From positions 744,001 to 808,000 of the forward strand of contig NZ_JAUKWQ010000001.1 in NCBI RefSeq assembly GCF_030504645.1: 64,000 bases of DNA, in the 5' to 3' direction. Positions 1 to 8,940 of the stretch are shown here, one piece after another. The translations under genes and the position numbers were made by a program. The stretch's first letter is position 1, and each line of letters begins with the position of its first letter. The notes beneath the pieces are model-generated. The model was not told the origin of the DNA and searched no databases. It saw nothing but the letters and a program-made list of their open reading frames with translations. This DNA is from Rhizobium oryzicola (GTDB taxonomy: Bacteria; Pseudomonadota; Alphaproteobacteria; Rhizobiales; Rhizobiaceae).

Positions 1-2192
1 TCATCTGGACGACTACGCCTTGGACGATCCCCGGTAACCGGGCGATCTCCTACTCGTCGCGCATCGAATATGGCCTTTACGAAGTAACGGCTGCTGCGAA
101 CGACTTCGGTCCCCGTCCGGGTGAAAAGCTCATCTTCGCCGACAAGCTGGCGGCCGACGCCTTTGCAAAGGCCAAGCTGGAGTTTAAGCGCATTCGTCAG
201 GTTCCCGCTGACGAACTCAGCGCTCTCGCCTGCGCGCATCCGCTCGCCGCTCTCGGCTACACCTTCAAGGTCCCGCTGCTCGATGGTGATCACGTCACAG
301 ACGATGCCGGTACGGGCTTCGTCCACACCGCGCCGAGCCATGGCCGCGAGGACTTTGACGCCTGGATGTCCAAGCTGCGCGAGCTCGAAGCCCGCGGCAT
401 CGACACGAAAATTCCGTTCCCGGTCGATGATGCCGGTTACTACACGGAAGACGCCCCCGGCTTCGGCCCCTCTGCCGAAGGCGGTGCCGCCCGCGTGCTG
501 GATGATAACGGCAAGAAGGGCGATGCCAACAAGCGCGTGACCGAAGCTTTGATCGCCGCGAACAACCTGTTTGCCCGCGGTCGCATCAAGCACGAATACC
601 CGCATTCCTGGCGTTCCAAGAAGCCGGTCATCTTCCGCAACACGCCGCAGTGGTTCGTCTATATGGACAAGGAACTCGGTGACGGCACCACGCTGCGCAC
701 CCGTGCGCTCAACGCCATTGACCAGACCCGCTTCGTGCCGGCGGGCGGCCAGAACCGCCTGCGGGCCATGATCGAGCAGCGCCCGGATTGGGTGCTCTCC
801 CGTCAAAGAGCGTGGGGCGTGCCGATCTGCGTCTTCGCCGATGTGGATGGCAATGTCCTGAAGGACGAGCAGGTGAATGCCCGCATTCTCGAAGCCTTCG
901 AGAAGGAAGGGGCGGATGCCTGGTTTGCGGCCGGTGCCAAGGAACGTTTCCTCGGCAACGCGCATGACGGCGACAAGTGGCAGATGGTGACCGACATCCT
1001 CGACGTCTGGTTCGATTCAGGCTCCACCCACACCTTCACGCTGGAAGACCGCCCGGATCTGAAATGGCCGGCGGACGTCTATCTGGAAGGCTCCGACCAG
1101 CATCGCGGCTGGTTCCATTCGTCGCTCCTGGAAAGCTGCGCCACGCGTGGCCGTGCGCCTTATAACGCCGTTGTCACGCATGGATTTACGATGGCGGAAG
1201 ACGGTCGCAAGATGTCGAAATCGCTCGGCAATACGGTGACGCCGCAGGATGTAATGAAGGAATCCGGCGCGGATATCCTGCGCCTCTGGGTCATGTCGAC
1301 CGACTATGCGGAGGACCAGCGCCTCGGCAAGACGATCATCCAGACCAACATCGACGCCTATCGCAAGATCCGCAACACGATCCGCTGGATGCTCGGTACG
1401 CTCGCCCATGACCATGGCGACGAGATCGCTTACGCCGATCTGCCGGAACTCGAAAAGCTGATGCTGCATCGCCTGAGCGAGCTCGATCAACTGGTGCGCA
1501 AGGCCTATGACGATTTCGACTTCAAGCGCATCGTCCGCGCGCTCAGCGATTTCGCCAATGTGGAACTGTCGGCCTTCTATTTCGACATCCGCAAGGATAC
1601 GCTCTATTGTGACGCGCCGTCGAGCCTGAAGCGCCGTTCGGCTCTCTTCGTCATCCGCAAGCTGTTCGATTGCCTCGTGCTGTGGTTTGCGCCGATGATG
1701 CCGTTCACCACGGAAGAGGCCTGGCTGTCGCGTGATCCCTCGGCCACCTCGGTTCACCTGGAACAGTTCCCGGCGATCCCGTCGGAATGGGCAAACGAGG
1801 CCGTCTCCGAAAAGTGGAAGCATGTCCGCACGGTTCGCCGTGCCGTCACCGGTGCGCTCGAGATCGAACGCAAGGAAAAGCGCATCGGTTCTTCTCTGGA
1901 AGCCGCTCCCGTCGTGCATGTCGCGGATGCGGAGCTGTTGAAGGCGCTCGATGGTCTCGATTTTGCGGAAATCTGCATCACCTCGGATATATCAGTGGTG
2001 GCAGGTGAGGGGCCGGCGGATGCCTTCCGTCTGGACGATGGCACGAAGGTCGCCGTCGAGCCGAAGCTTGCGGAAGGTACGAAATGCGCCCGCTCGTGGA
2101 AGATCACCAAGGATGTCGGCTCTGACCCTGACTATCCTGACGTCTCCGCACGGGATGCGCAGGCCCTGCGGGAACTTGCCGCGGTCAAGTAA
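1..2192 (+). CDS. ileS: Isoleucyl-tRNA synthetase, C-terminal part (5' end outside the window)
   Basis: Charges tRNA-Ile with isoleucine in the cytoplasm. The open frame runs from base 3 to the stop at 2190-2192, giving about 730 residues; the N-terminal part with the HIGH motif lies upstream of the window. Visible landmarks are the TPWTIPGN stretch of the editing/catalytic junction at the very start, WFDSGSTH, the SDQHRGWF segment, and the class I signature KMSKS in [11 protein letters not shown] near base 1210. An anticodon-binding helical region follows. The C-terminal Cys-rich zinc finger of some IleRS forms is reduced here to a single KCAR segment. Family assignment is certain; only the start is unknown. 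Confidence 0.97.
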   Translation, partial: IWTTTPWTIPGNRAISYSSRIEYGLYEVTAAANDFGPRPGEKLIFADKLAADAFAKAKLEFKRIRQVPADELSALACAHPLAALGYTFKVPLLDGDHVTDDAGTGFVHTAPSHGREDFDAWMSKLRELEARGIDTKIPFPVDDAGYYTEDAPGFGPSAEGGAARVLDDNGKKGDANKRVTEALIAANNLFARGRIKHEYPHSWRSKKPVIFRNTPQWFVYMDKELGDGTTLRTRALNAIDQTRFVPAGGQNRLRAMIEQRPDWVLSRQRAWGVPICVFADVDGNVLKDEQVNARILEAFEKEGADAWFAAGAKERFLGNAHDGDKWQMVTDILDVWFDSGSTHTFTLEDRPDLKWPADVYLEGSDQHRGWFHSSLLESCATRGRAPYNAVVTHGFTMAEDGRKMSKSLGNTVTPQDVMKESGADILRLWVMSTDYAEDQRLGKTIIQTNIDAYRKIRNTIRWMLGTLAHDHGDEIAYADLPELEKLMLHRLSELDQLVRKAYDDFDFKRIVRALSDFANVELSAFYFDIRKDTLYCDAPSSLKRRSALFVIRKLFDCLVLWFAPMMPFTTEEAWLSRDPSATSVHLEQFPAIPSEWANEAVSEKWKHVRTVRRAVTGALEIERKEKRIGSSLEAAPVVHVADAELLKALDGLDFAEICITSDISVVAGEGPADAFRLDDGTKVAVEPKLAEGTKCARSWKITKDVGSDPDYPDVSARDAQALRELAAVK

Positions 2193-2215
2193 TCTCGCAT
2201 TGAAGTGAGAAAGTG

Positions 2216-2248
2216 ACCGGATGATTGCGCTTTGGCGCGTCATCCGGT
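2216..2248 (+). terminator. Hairpin downstream of ileS, possible weak terminator
   Basis: A 9-bp perfect stem (ACCGGATGA at 2216-2224 with TCATCCGGT at 2240-2248) encloses a loop that itself contains CGC/GCG. No T tract follows, so classic intrinsic termination is doubtful. It may be a processing or stabilising hairpin between ileS and the lipoprotein gene. Confidence 0.35.
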
Positions 2249-2336
2249 AAGTCTGCCTGAAATTGGCCGGAATTTTCGGCCAGTCCGAGTGCTGGTGTAT
2301 CTTGCGCGCGGGACGGGCGCGTCTGGAAGGGTTCGT

Positions 2337-2966
2337 ATGAAGACGATGCAGGCAATTCATGCAAGGTTCGGCATCATCGCCGTTGCCGTCGTGGCAATGG
2401 GCGGCCTCGCCGGCTGCGTATCCAGTCCGACCTACGGCACCAGCAAGACCGCTGCGGAGCAGCTGGTCGACGATCTAGGCGATTCCGTTTCTATCACCGG
2501 CAACAGCGACAAGCCTGCCGCCAAGTACAATCCGCGTCCTGCCCTGGTCGTCAACAAGAAGCAGGAAGGCACGCTGCCGCAGCCGCAGGGTTCTCTCGCC
2601 AGCCGCGACAATAACCCGAACTGGGCTGAGTCGCCGGAAGAAACCCGCGAACGTCTGCGCAACGAAGCCCAGGCCAATGAAAACAACCCGAACTATCGTT
2701 CGCCGCTGCTCGCCGGTAACGGCACGGCGGGCCAGCTGACCGAAACCCAGAAGTGGGAAGCCTTCCGTCAGGCCAAGGCTAATTCGGAAAATCCAGGCAT
2801 TGCCGGCCAGCGCCGGAGTCTGACCGAGCCGCCGACCGCCTATCGCGTGGCCGATAGCAACGATCTCACCGATCTCGGCGAGCCGGAACTGAAGAAGGAA
2901 CAACGCCGCAAGAAGGAAGCTGCCGCAGCCGGTAGCGATTCTTCCTGGTGGAAGCCTTTCCAATAA
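2337..2966 (+). CDS. Putative outer-membrane lipoprotein, conserved in rhizobia
   Basis: The product is about 209 residues. A lipoprotein signal is visible: a Lys/Arg-containing start, a hydrophobic core (IIAVAVVAMGG), then the lipobox LAGC, so Cys would be lipidated after cleavage by signal peptidase II. The mature part is hydrophilic, rich in Asn, Glu and Pro, and ends SSWWKPFQ; I recognise no catalytic domain. The ATG at 2337 is chosen because GGAAGGG lies just upstream and because a longer in-frame start at 2232 would bury the signal peptide. The gene converges with tadA, with only 2 bases between the stops. Function unknown; possibly envelope structure. Confidence 0.8.
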   Translation: MKTMQAIHARFGIIAVAVVAMGGLAGCVSSPTYGTSKTAAEQLVDDLGDSVSITGNSDKPAAKYNPRPALVVNKKQEGTLPQPQGSLASRDNNPNWAESPEETRERLRNEAQANENNPNYRSPLLAGNGTAGQLTETQKWEAFRQAKANSENPGIAGQRRSLTEPPTAYRVADSNDLTDLGEPELKKEQRRKKEAAAAGSDSSWWKPFQ

Positions 2967-2968
2967 GA

Positions 2969-3418
2969 TCAGCGTTTGTTGAGAAAGAAGTCGGTCAATA
3001 TCTTGGCCGCCTCCGTTTCAGCCATGCCTGAATAGACATCCGGCGCATGATGGCAGGTGGGTTGGTTGAAGAAGCGCACGCCGCTTTCCACCGCACCGCC
3101 TTTCGGGTCTGCCGCGCCGTAATACAGCCTGCGAATGCGTGCAAACGAGATGGCCGCCGCGCACATGGTGCAGGGCTCCAGCGTCACATAGAGATCCGCG
3201 CCCGGCAATCGTTCCTGGCCAAGTGCCTCGCAGGCCATACGGATGACACGCATTTCCGCATGGGCGGTTGCGTCATTTCCCGCCCTGGTGAGGTTTCCGG
3301 CCCGCGCGATGATCTCGCCGTCCAGCACGAGAACGGCGCCAATAGGCACCTCGTCCGCCTCACCGGCGGCCCGGGCTTCAGTCAAAGCTTCGTCCATGAA
3401 ACGATTTGTCCCGGTCAT
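2969..3418 (-). CDS. tadA: tRNA-specific adenosine deaminase
   Basis: Deaminates the wobble adenosine 34 of tRNA-Arg(ACG) to inosine. The protein is about 149 residues, the normal length for TadA. The zinc site of the cytidine-deaminase fold is intact: HAE at residues 53-55 (Glu as proton shuttle) and PCTMC with Cys 83 and Cys 86. The ATG at 3418 (MTGTNRF) gives the usual N terminus; an in-frame start 17 codons further up adds a tail not typical of the family. It is divergent from the pseudouridine synthase gene, so two RNA-modification genes share the intergenic region 3419-3575. Confidence 0.93.
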   Translation of the reverse strand: MTGTNRFMDEALTEARAAGEADEVPIGAVLVLDGEIIARAGNLTRAGNDATAHAEMRVIRMACEALGQERLPGADLYVTLEPCTMCAAAISFARIRRLYYGAADPKGGAVESGVRFFNQPTCHHAPDVYSGMAETEAAKILTDFFLNKR

Positions 3419-3575
3419 GCGGCGATTTCCTCTTAACCCCAAGGGCTCGAACTGGTAGGAACTCTTCAACTTGCGTCGTGCGATATGTTGCGCCGATGCA
3501 GCCAGATTTTAGTCCGTTAACACACGTATGTCCGCCACGTCTGGTGTCCGACACACGCCTCAGGCAAAACAACAA

Positions 3576-5573
3576 ATGAGCTTCAAAGACAAGCCGAAGC
3601 GCGAAGGCGGCAAGCCTTTCGATCGCGATAGGAAGAAAACAGCCGCACCAAAGGAACGCAGCGAAATGCGTACCAAGGCCCCCCGCAAGGCGGATGTGGC
3701 AGCAGCGGGCGTGGCGGATGCAACGTCCAACAAGCCCGAACGTATCTCCAAGATCTTGGCGCGCGCCGGCATCGCCTCCCGCCGCGATGTGGAGCGGATG
3801 ATCATGGAAGGCCGCGTGCGGCTGAATGGTCAGGTGCTGGAAACCCCCGTCGTCAACGCGACACTCTCCGATTCGATCGAAGTGGACGGTCAGCCGATCC
3901 GTGGCATCGAGCGTACGCGGCTGTGGCTTTACCACAAGCCCGCCGGTCTGGTGACCACCAATGCTGATCCGGAAGGTCGCCCCACCGTGTTCGACAACCT
4001 GCCGGACGAGTTGCCGCGCGTGATGTCGATCGGACGTCTCGATATCAATACCGAAGGCCTGCTGCTGCTCACCAATGACGGTGGCCTGTCGCGCGTTCTG
4101 GAACTGCCGACCACCGGCTGGCTGCGCCGCTATCGCGTGCGCGCCCATGGCGAGGTGAGCCAGGAGCAGCTGGACAAGCTGAAGGACGGGATTGCCGTCG
4201 ACGGCGTGCTCTATGGCGCGATCGATGCAACGCTGGATCGCACGCAAGGCCACAACGTCTGGATCACCATGGGCCTTCGCGAAGGCAAGAACCGCGAGAT
4301 CAAGAACGTGCTTGGCGCGCTCGGTCTCGACGTGAACCGCCTGATCCGCATCTCCTATGGCCCGTTCCAGCTCGGCGACCTGCCTGAAGGCCAGGTGGTG
4401 GAAGTGCGCGGCCGCATGCTGCGTGACCAGCTGGGTCCGCGTCTCATCGAAGAGGCCAAGGCCAATTTCGACGCGCCGATCTATAGCAATGCGCCGGCCG
4501 ATGACGAAAAGCCACAGCCGCTGAAGCGCGCTGAAAAGCCATCTCGCGAAACCCGCTCTGGTGATCGCGACGACCGTCGCGGCAGTGCGCTCGACCGTCT
4601 CGACACCAAGCGTGGCGATGGCAAGCGCGAGAAACTTGGTTTCTCGAAGGGCGGCGCCAAGGGCAATGATCGCGGTGGTGACAAGCGCGGCGACAAGCGT
4701 TTTGGCGGCGGGGACGATCGCAAGTTCGGCGATGACCGTCCGAAGCGTCCGGCAATGGGCACCAGCCGCACCGCCAATGTGTGGATGGCGCCTGGCGCAC
4801 GTCCGACCGTTGACGGCAAGGGCAAGCAGTCCGCCCGCGCCGAGGCCGAACGCCTGTTTTCCAAGGCACCGGAGGAGAATACGCGCCGCGTAACCGTCAA
4901 CCGCGTCGAGGATGACGGCGAGTGGATCCGTTCCGAAAGCCCGATCCGGCGGCCCGGTGAAGAGGCATCCGAAGGCTTTGGCCGTCGCGGTGATCGCTTC
5001 GAGCGTGGTGACCGTGGGGATCGCGCACCGCGCGGCGATAGAGGCGATCGCGGAGATCGCGCACCGCGCGGGGATCGTCCTGATCGTGGCGAGCGTCGTG
5101 AAAAGCCGGCCTTTGCGCGTGGCGAACGTTCGGAGCGCAGTGAGCGTCCGGATCGCGGTCCGCGTGATGAGGCTCGCAAGGTGTTCGGCAAGGGCTTTGG
5201 CAAGGATGGTGGACGTGGAGAGCGCGGTGGCGAAGGTCGCAGCGGTGAACGCCCCTCTGGCGAACGTGGCCGCTCCTTTGGTGAACGCCCTTCCGGCGAG
5301 CGCCCCGCCGGTGACAAGCCGCGCGGTGCAAGGTCTTTCGGTGACCGTGACGGCGGCGGCAAGAGCGGTGGGGGCAAGGGCTTTGGCGGCAAGAGCTTCG
5401 GTGAGAAGCGCTTCAGCGGCGACAAGGCGCGTTCCGGTCCCGGCGGCGGCAAGGGTGGCCCCTCGCGCGGTGGTCCGTCGCGCGGCGGCAAGCCCTCAGG
5501 CGGTGGTGGCGGCGGTAGTCGCGGTCCGGGCGGTGGTGCCCGCTCTGGTCGTCCGAGAACTCCGAAGGGCTGA
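3576..5573 (+). CDS. rluB: RsuA/RluB-family rRNA pseudouridine synthase with long low-complexity tail
   Basis: Expected to isomerise a uridine of 23S rRNA to pseudouridine. An S4 RNA-binding domain (ERISKILARAGIASRR...) is followed by the synthase domain with the catalytic motif GRLDINTEGLLLLTNDG. The catalytic part ends near base 4480. The remaining ~360 residues are a disordered, highly charged tail made of Gly-Asp-Arg, Gly-Glu-Arg and Ser-Gly-Gly runs, an unusually long RGG-like extension. I prefer the ATG at 3576 (MSFKDKP); an in-frame ATG at 3528 is also possible and neither has a clear Shine-Dalgarno. rsmD begins 5 bases after the stop, so the two are surely cotranscribed. RluB rather than RluE/RluF is a best guess. 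Confidence 0.88.
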   Translation: MSFKDKPKREGGKPFDRDRKKTAAPKERSEMRTKAPRKADVAAAGVADATSNKPERISKILARAGIASRRDVERMIMEGRVRLNGQVLETPVVNATLSDSIEVDGQPIRGIERTRLWLYHKPAGLVTTNADPEGRPTVFDNLPDELPRVMSIGRLDINTEGLLLLTNDGGLSRVLELPTTGWLRRYRVRAHGEVSQEQLDKLKDGIAVDGVLYGAIDATLDRTQGHNVWITMGLREGKNREIKNVLGALGLDVNRLIRISYGPFQLGDLPEGQVVEVRGRMLRDQLGPRLIEEAKANFDAPIYSNAPADDEKPQPLKRAEKPSRETRSGDRDDRRGSALDRLDTKRGDGKREKLGFSKGGAKGNDRGGDKRGDKRFGGGDDRKFGDDRPKRPAMGTSRTANVWMAPGARPTVDGKGKQSARAEAERLFSKAPEENTRRVTVNRVEDDGEWIRSESPIRRPGEEASEGFGRRGDRFERGDRGDRAPRGDRGDRGDRAPRGDRPDRGERREKPAFARGERSERSERPDRGPRDEARKVFGKGFGKDGGRGERGGEGRSGERPSGERGRSFGERPSGERPAGDKPRGARSFGDRDGGGKSGGGKGFGGKSFGEKRFSGDKARSGPGGGKGGPSRGGPSRGGKPSGGGGGGSRGPGGGARSGRPRTPKG

Positions 5574-5578
5574 GCATC

Positions 5579-6139
5579 ATGCGGATTGTCGGCGGTGAAT
5601 TTCGCGGCCGCACGCTGGCTGCGCCCAAAACCAACGCGATCCGGCCGACCATCGACCGGACGCGCGAAAGCCTGTTCAACATCATCGGTCACGTCTATCC
5701 GGACGCGATTGACGGAACCCGCGTGATCGATCTTTTTGCCGGCACCGGTGCGGTGGGGCTGGAGGCCCTGTCGCGCGGCTGCCGCAGCGCGCTCTTCGTG
5801 GAAAACGGCGTCGAAGGCCGCAGCATCCTCTGGGAAAACATCGAGAGCCTCGGCCTGCATGGCCGCGCCCGCATTCTTCGGCGTGATGCCACCAAGCTCG
5901 GTCCTGTCGGAACCATGGAGCCCTGCCATTTCCTCTTCGCCGATCCGCCCTATGGTAATGGGCTGGGCGAGCAGGCATTGCTGGCAGCCCACACGGGAGG
6001 CTGGCTTGTTCCGGGCGCTCTCGTGGTGCTGGAAGAGCGGGCGGATGTAGAGCCGGTCGTCGATCCGGTCTTTCAACATCTGGAGCACCGCGTCTTCGGC
6101 GATACGCGGGTCGAGTTCTATCGCTATAAGCCTGCGTAA
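5579..6139 (+). CDS. rsmD: 16S rRNA (guanine(966)-N(2))-methyltransferase
   Basis: Methylates N2 of G966 in 16S rRNA using S-adenosylmethionine. At 186 residues it has the family's usual size. It starts with MRIVGGEFRGR, typical of RsmD; the SAM-binding loop reads DLFAGTGAVGLEALSRG and the catalytic N6/N2-amino-MTase motif is DPPYG. It lies 5 bases after the pseudouridine synthase gene and 9 bases before the patatin gene, so it is the middle gene of an rRNA-modification operon. Confident assignment. Confidence 0.95.
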   Translation: MRIVGGEFRGRTLAAPKTNAIRPTIDRTRESLFNIIGHVYPDAIDGTRVIDLFAGTGAVGLEALSRGCRSALFVENGVEGRSILWENIESLGLHGRARILRRDATKLGPVGTMEPCHFLFADPPYGNGLGEQALLAAHTGGWLVPGALVVLEERADVEPVVDPVFQHLEHRVFGDTRVEFYRYKPA

Positions 6140-6148
6140 GGAAATCGC

Positions 6149-7042
6149 ATGTCCCCCCAACTTTCGCTTCAAGAGGCCGATCGGAAATCTGGAAGCGGAA
6201 TGCCTCGGGTGGCTGTGGCCTTTGGCGGCGGCGGTGCGCGCGGCATCGCCCATATTGCGGTCATCGAGGCGCTCGATGAACTGGGCATTCGCCCGGTTGC
6301 GATCTCCGGCTCCTCCATCGGCGCCATCATGGGGGCGGGCATGGCAAGCGGCATGCGCGGCCGCGAGATCCGTGACTACACCATCGATACCGTCGGTAAC
6401 CGCGCCTCTGTGCTGAACCGCATGTGGAGCCTCGGCCCCGCCAGCATGCGCGACATCATGGGTGGCTTTCGGCTGGGCCATTTCAATCTCGAACACATCC
6501 TCAAAGCCTTCCTGCCTGAAGTCGTGCCGCAGGATTTTGCCGATCTGCTGATCCCGCTGAAGATCGCGGTGACGGATTATTACGGCCAGTCAGAGGTCAT
6601 GCTGGAGGAGGGGGATCTGCGGTCGGCGATTGCAGCCTCAGCCGCCATTCCCGGCCTGTTCATGCCAGTGCGTATCCATGGCCGCATCATGGTGGATGGC
6701 GGCATCTACAATGCCATCCCTTACGAACATCTGCTTGATGATGCCGATATCGTCATTGCCGTCGATGTCATCGGTGCGCCGGAAGGCGATGGCACGCATC
6801 CGCCAAGCCGGTTTGACAGCGTGTTCGGCGCCAGCCAGTTGATGATGCAGGCGGCGATCGCGCTGAAGATGAAACTGCATCCACCGCATATCTTCCTGCG
6901 TCCCGCCATCAATCGTTTCGGCGTGCTGGATTTCCTCAAAGCCCGCGAAATCCTTGATGAGGCGGAGCCGATCAAGGACGAGTTGAAGCGCGGGCTGGAG
7001 GACGTATTGAAGACGTTGGAAGCCGAAACCGCCTCAGCTTGA
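6149..7042 (+). CDS. Patatin-like phospholipase family protein (RssA-like)
   Basis: A predicted serine lipid acyl hydrolase of 297 residues. The patatin catalytic dyad is visible: the oxyanion loop GGGGARG, the nucleophile elbow GSSIG (Ser in GxSxG), and Asp in the DGG motif (MVDGGIYN). There is no signal peptide or membrane segment, so it is probably cytoplasmic or peripheral. AAGGA upstream of the ATG supports the start. The last 9 bases overlap the 3' end of the antiporter gene on the other strand. Substrate unknown; the name RssA is only a family relation. Confidence 0.88.
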   Translation: MSPQLSLQEADRKSGSGMPRVAVAFGGGGARGIAHIAVIEALDELGIRPVAISGSSIGAIMGAGMASGMRGREIRDYTIDTVGNRASVLNRMWSLGPASMRDIMGGFRLGHFNLEHILKAFLPEVVPQDFADLLIPLKIAVTDYYGQSEVMLEEGDLRSAIAASAAIPGLFMPVRIHGRIMVDGGIYNAIPYEHLLDDADIVIAVDVIGAPEGDGTHPPSRFDSVFGASQLMMQAAIALKMKLHPPHIFLRPAINRFGVLDFLKAREILDEAEPIKDELKRGLEDVLKTLEAETASA

Positions 7043-8827
7043 GACTGCTTCTTCCTCCTGCGGCACCGGACGCTTCGGTTTTATCAGCGGTTCCGGCTTG
7101 ACCGGGCGGTTGTGCAGCATGTCGCGACCGGCCGTGAAACCTTCTGCCGCCTGGATCTGCAACCGTTTCTCGTCGCGCTTGCGAATGTCGTCGCCGATGA
7201 TGGCTGCTTCGGTTTCGCTGAGCCCCAGGGCCTCCAGCGTCTTCATGCCGAACAGAAGGCCGGATTCCAGGGTTTCGCGAAGCTCGTAATCCACTTGCTT
7301 AGCCCTGAGTGCAATCGTGTGGATGCGGTCATAGGAGCGGACGAAGAGGCTCGCCTGCGGAAACTCCTCCCGCACCATGTCGACGATCCGGTCCGTCACC
7401 TCCCGCTTTTGAGTGCAGACGGCAACGATCTTAGCTCGCTCGATACCCGCTGCGACAAGGACGTCACGCCGTGTGCCGTCGCCGAAATAGATGCGGAATC
7501 CGAAGGATGCCGCCTGGCGGATGCGATCCGGGTTGTCGTCGATGATGGTAACATCGGTGCCGCCGGCCAGCAGGATCTGCGCCGCGATCTGCCCGAAGCG
7601 CGAGAAGCCCACCATCAGCACATCGGCGCCCGCACCTTCGAAATCCTCGGGGATCTCCTCGCGCTTTTCCTCGCGCACCAGGAAGCGGCGGGAGAGGGCA
7701 GCGCCGATCGGGGTCAACGCCATCGAAAGCGTCACGCCTGCAATCAGCAGCGAAGCGGCACTTGGGGAGAGAAGGCCCGCCGCCATGGCTGTCGTAAACA
7801 GCACGAAGCCGAATTCACCGCCCTGCGGCAGCAGGAAGGCGATGGACGCCGCATCCTCCTTGTTCGATCCCCACAGCCGGCAGAGAACATAGATGAGGGC
7901 TGCCTTGACGATCATGAACAGGGGCACGCCGATCACGATGATCAGAAGATTGTCGAGGATAGCCTTGAGGTCAAGCGACAGGCCGACAGCCATGAAGAAC
8001 AGCGCCAGAAGCAGGCCGCGGAACGGCTCGATATCGGCCTCCAACTCGTGGCGGTAGGAGGATTCGGCCAGCATGATGCCTGCCAGGAAGGCGCCCATGG
8101 CCATGGAAAGACCGACGGCTTGCATGGCCGCCGCCGCACCCAGAACCAGCAGCAGTGCCGCCGCCAGCATCACCTCGCGCGCACCGGTGCGGGCGATCAC
8201 GGAGAAGATCGGCGTCAGTAGGAAGCGTCCGATGAAGATCATCACGGCAACGGCCAGCACCGCAATGCCGGCGTCACGCAGCATGGAGGCGCTGTCGGCA
8301 TTGGCACCGCCGCCGAGCACGGTGATCAGCGCCAGCAGCGGAACGATGGCGAGATCCTGGAACAGGAGGATCGAAAAGGAACGCCTGCCATATTCGCTGT
8401 TCGTGTCGCCGGTATCATCCAGAATCTGCAGAGCAAACGCGGTGGAGGAAAGCGACAAGCCGAAGCCCGCAATGATGGCTCCCTGCCAGCCCGCGATACC
8501 GCTGACATAGGCCAATCCGGTGAGGGCAAGGCCGGACAGGACGACCTGTGCTGTGCCGAGCACGAAAATGTCGCCGCGCATCTGCCACAGGCGCGAGAGC
8601 TTCAACTCCAGCCCGATGATGAAGAGCAGGAAGACCACACCCAGTTCTGAAACGCGCAGTACCTCTTCCGCGTCATTGATCAGGCGCATGATCGGCCCGA
8701 TCACGATGCCGGCCGCGAGATAACCGAGAACGGTACCAAGACCCAGCCGTTTGAAGATCGGGGCAGCCACCACGGCGCCACCGAGCAGCAGAAGCGTTTC
8801 GTTGAAAAGGGGATCCGGGGTTGCCAT
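7034..8827 (-). CDS. CPA2-family monovalent cation:proton antiporter with RCK (TrkA-N) domain, KefB/KefC-like
   Basis: An inner-membrane K+ or Na+/H+ exchanger of about 597 residues. The N-terminal ~380 residues hold roughly twelve hydrophobic segments of the Na_H_Exchanger fold (for example LGVVFLLFIIGLEL and the LFFMAVGLSLD segment). A cytoplasmic Rossmann RCK domain follows (VGFSRFGQIAAQILLAGG, a GxGxxG-like dinucleotide site, then DDNPDR), with a soluble tail to the end. The ATG at 8827 (MATPDPLFNE) gives the family's usual N terminus; a 52-codon upstream in-frame extension is not hydrophobic and was left out. Ion specificity and glutathione gating cannot be read from sequence. Confidence 0.9.
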   Translation of the reverse strand: MATPDPLFNETLLLLGGAVVAAPIFKRLGLGTVLGYLAAGIVIGPIMRLINDAEEVLRVSELGVVFLLFIIGLELKLSRLWQMRGDIFVLGTAQVVLSGLALTGLAYVSGIAGWQGAIIAGFGLSLSSTAFALQILDDTGDTNSEYGRRSFSILLFQDLAIVPLLALITVLGGGANADSASMLRDAGIAVLAVAVMIFIGRFLLTPIFSVIARTGAREVMLAAALLLVLGAAAAMQAVGLSMAMGAFLAGIMLAESSYRHELEADIEPFRGLLLALFFMAVGLSLDLKAILDNLLIIVIGVPLFMIVKAALIYVLCRLWGSNKEDAASIAFLLPQGGEFGFVLFTTAMAAGLLSPSAASLLIAGVTLSMALTPIGAALSRRFLVREEKREEIPEDFEGAGADVLMVGFSRFGQIAAQILLAGGTDVTIIDDNPDRIRQAASFGFRIYFGDGTRRDVLVAAGIERAKIVAVCTQKREVTDRIVDMVREEFPQASLFVRSYDRIHTIALRAKQVDYELRETLESGLLFGMKTLEALGLSETEAAIIGDDIRKRDEKRLQIQAAEGFTAGRDMLHNRPVKPEPLIKPKRPVPQEEEAVSS

Positions 8828-8940
8828 CAAACCTCGCCTGTTATGGGATGCAGCAAGCGGCGTGATGGAAGAATCACCCTGTCGCCCTTGATGCTTTTCT
8901 GAGTGCACAATACATGGGTTCCGAATGAAAGGCGCCAAGC

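Noticed and set aside
4481..6496. 671-residue ORF on the minus strand
   Set aside because: Antisense to the pseudouridine synthase tail and rsmD; its Pro/Arg/Ser composition is the reverse reading of the low-complexity Gly/Asp/Arg repeats.
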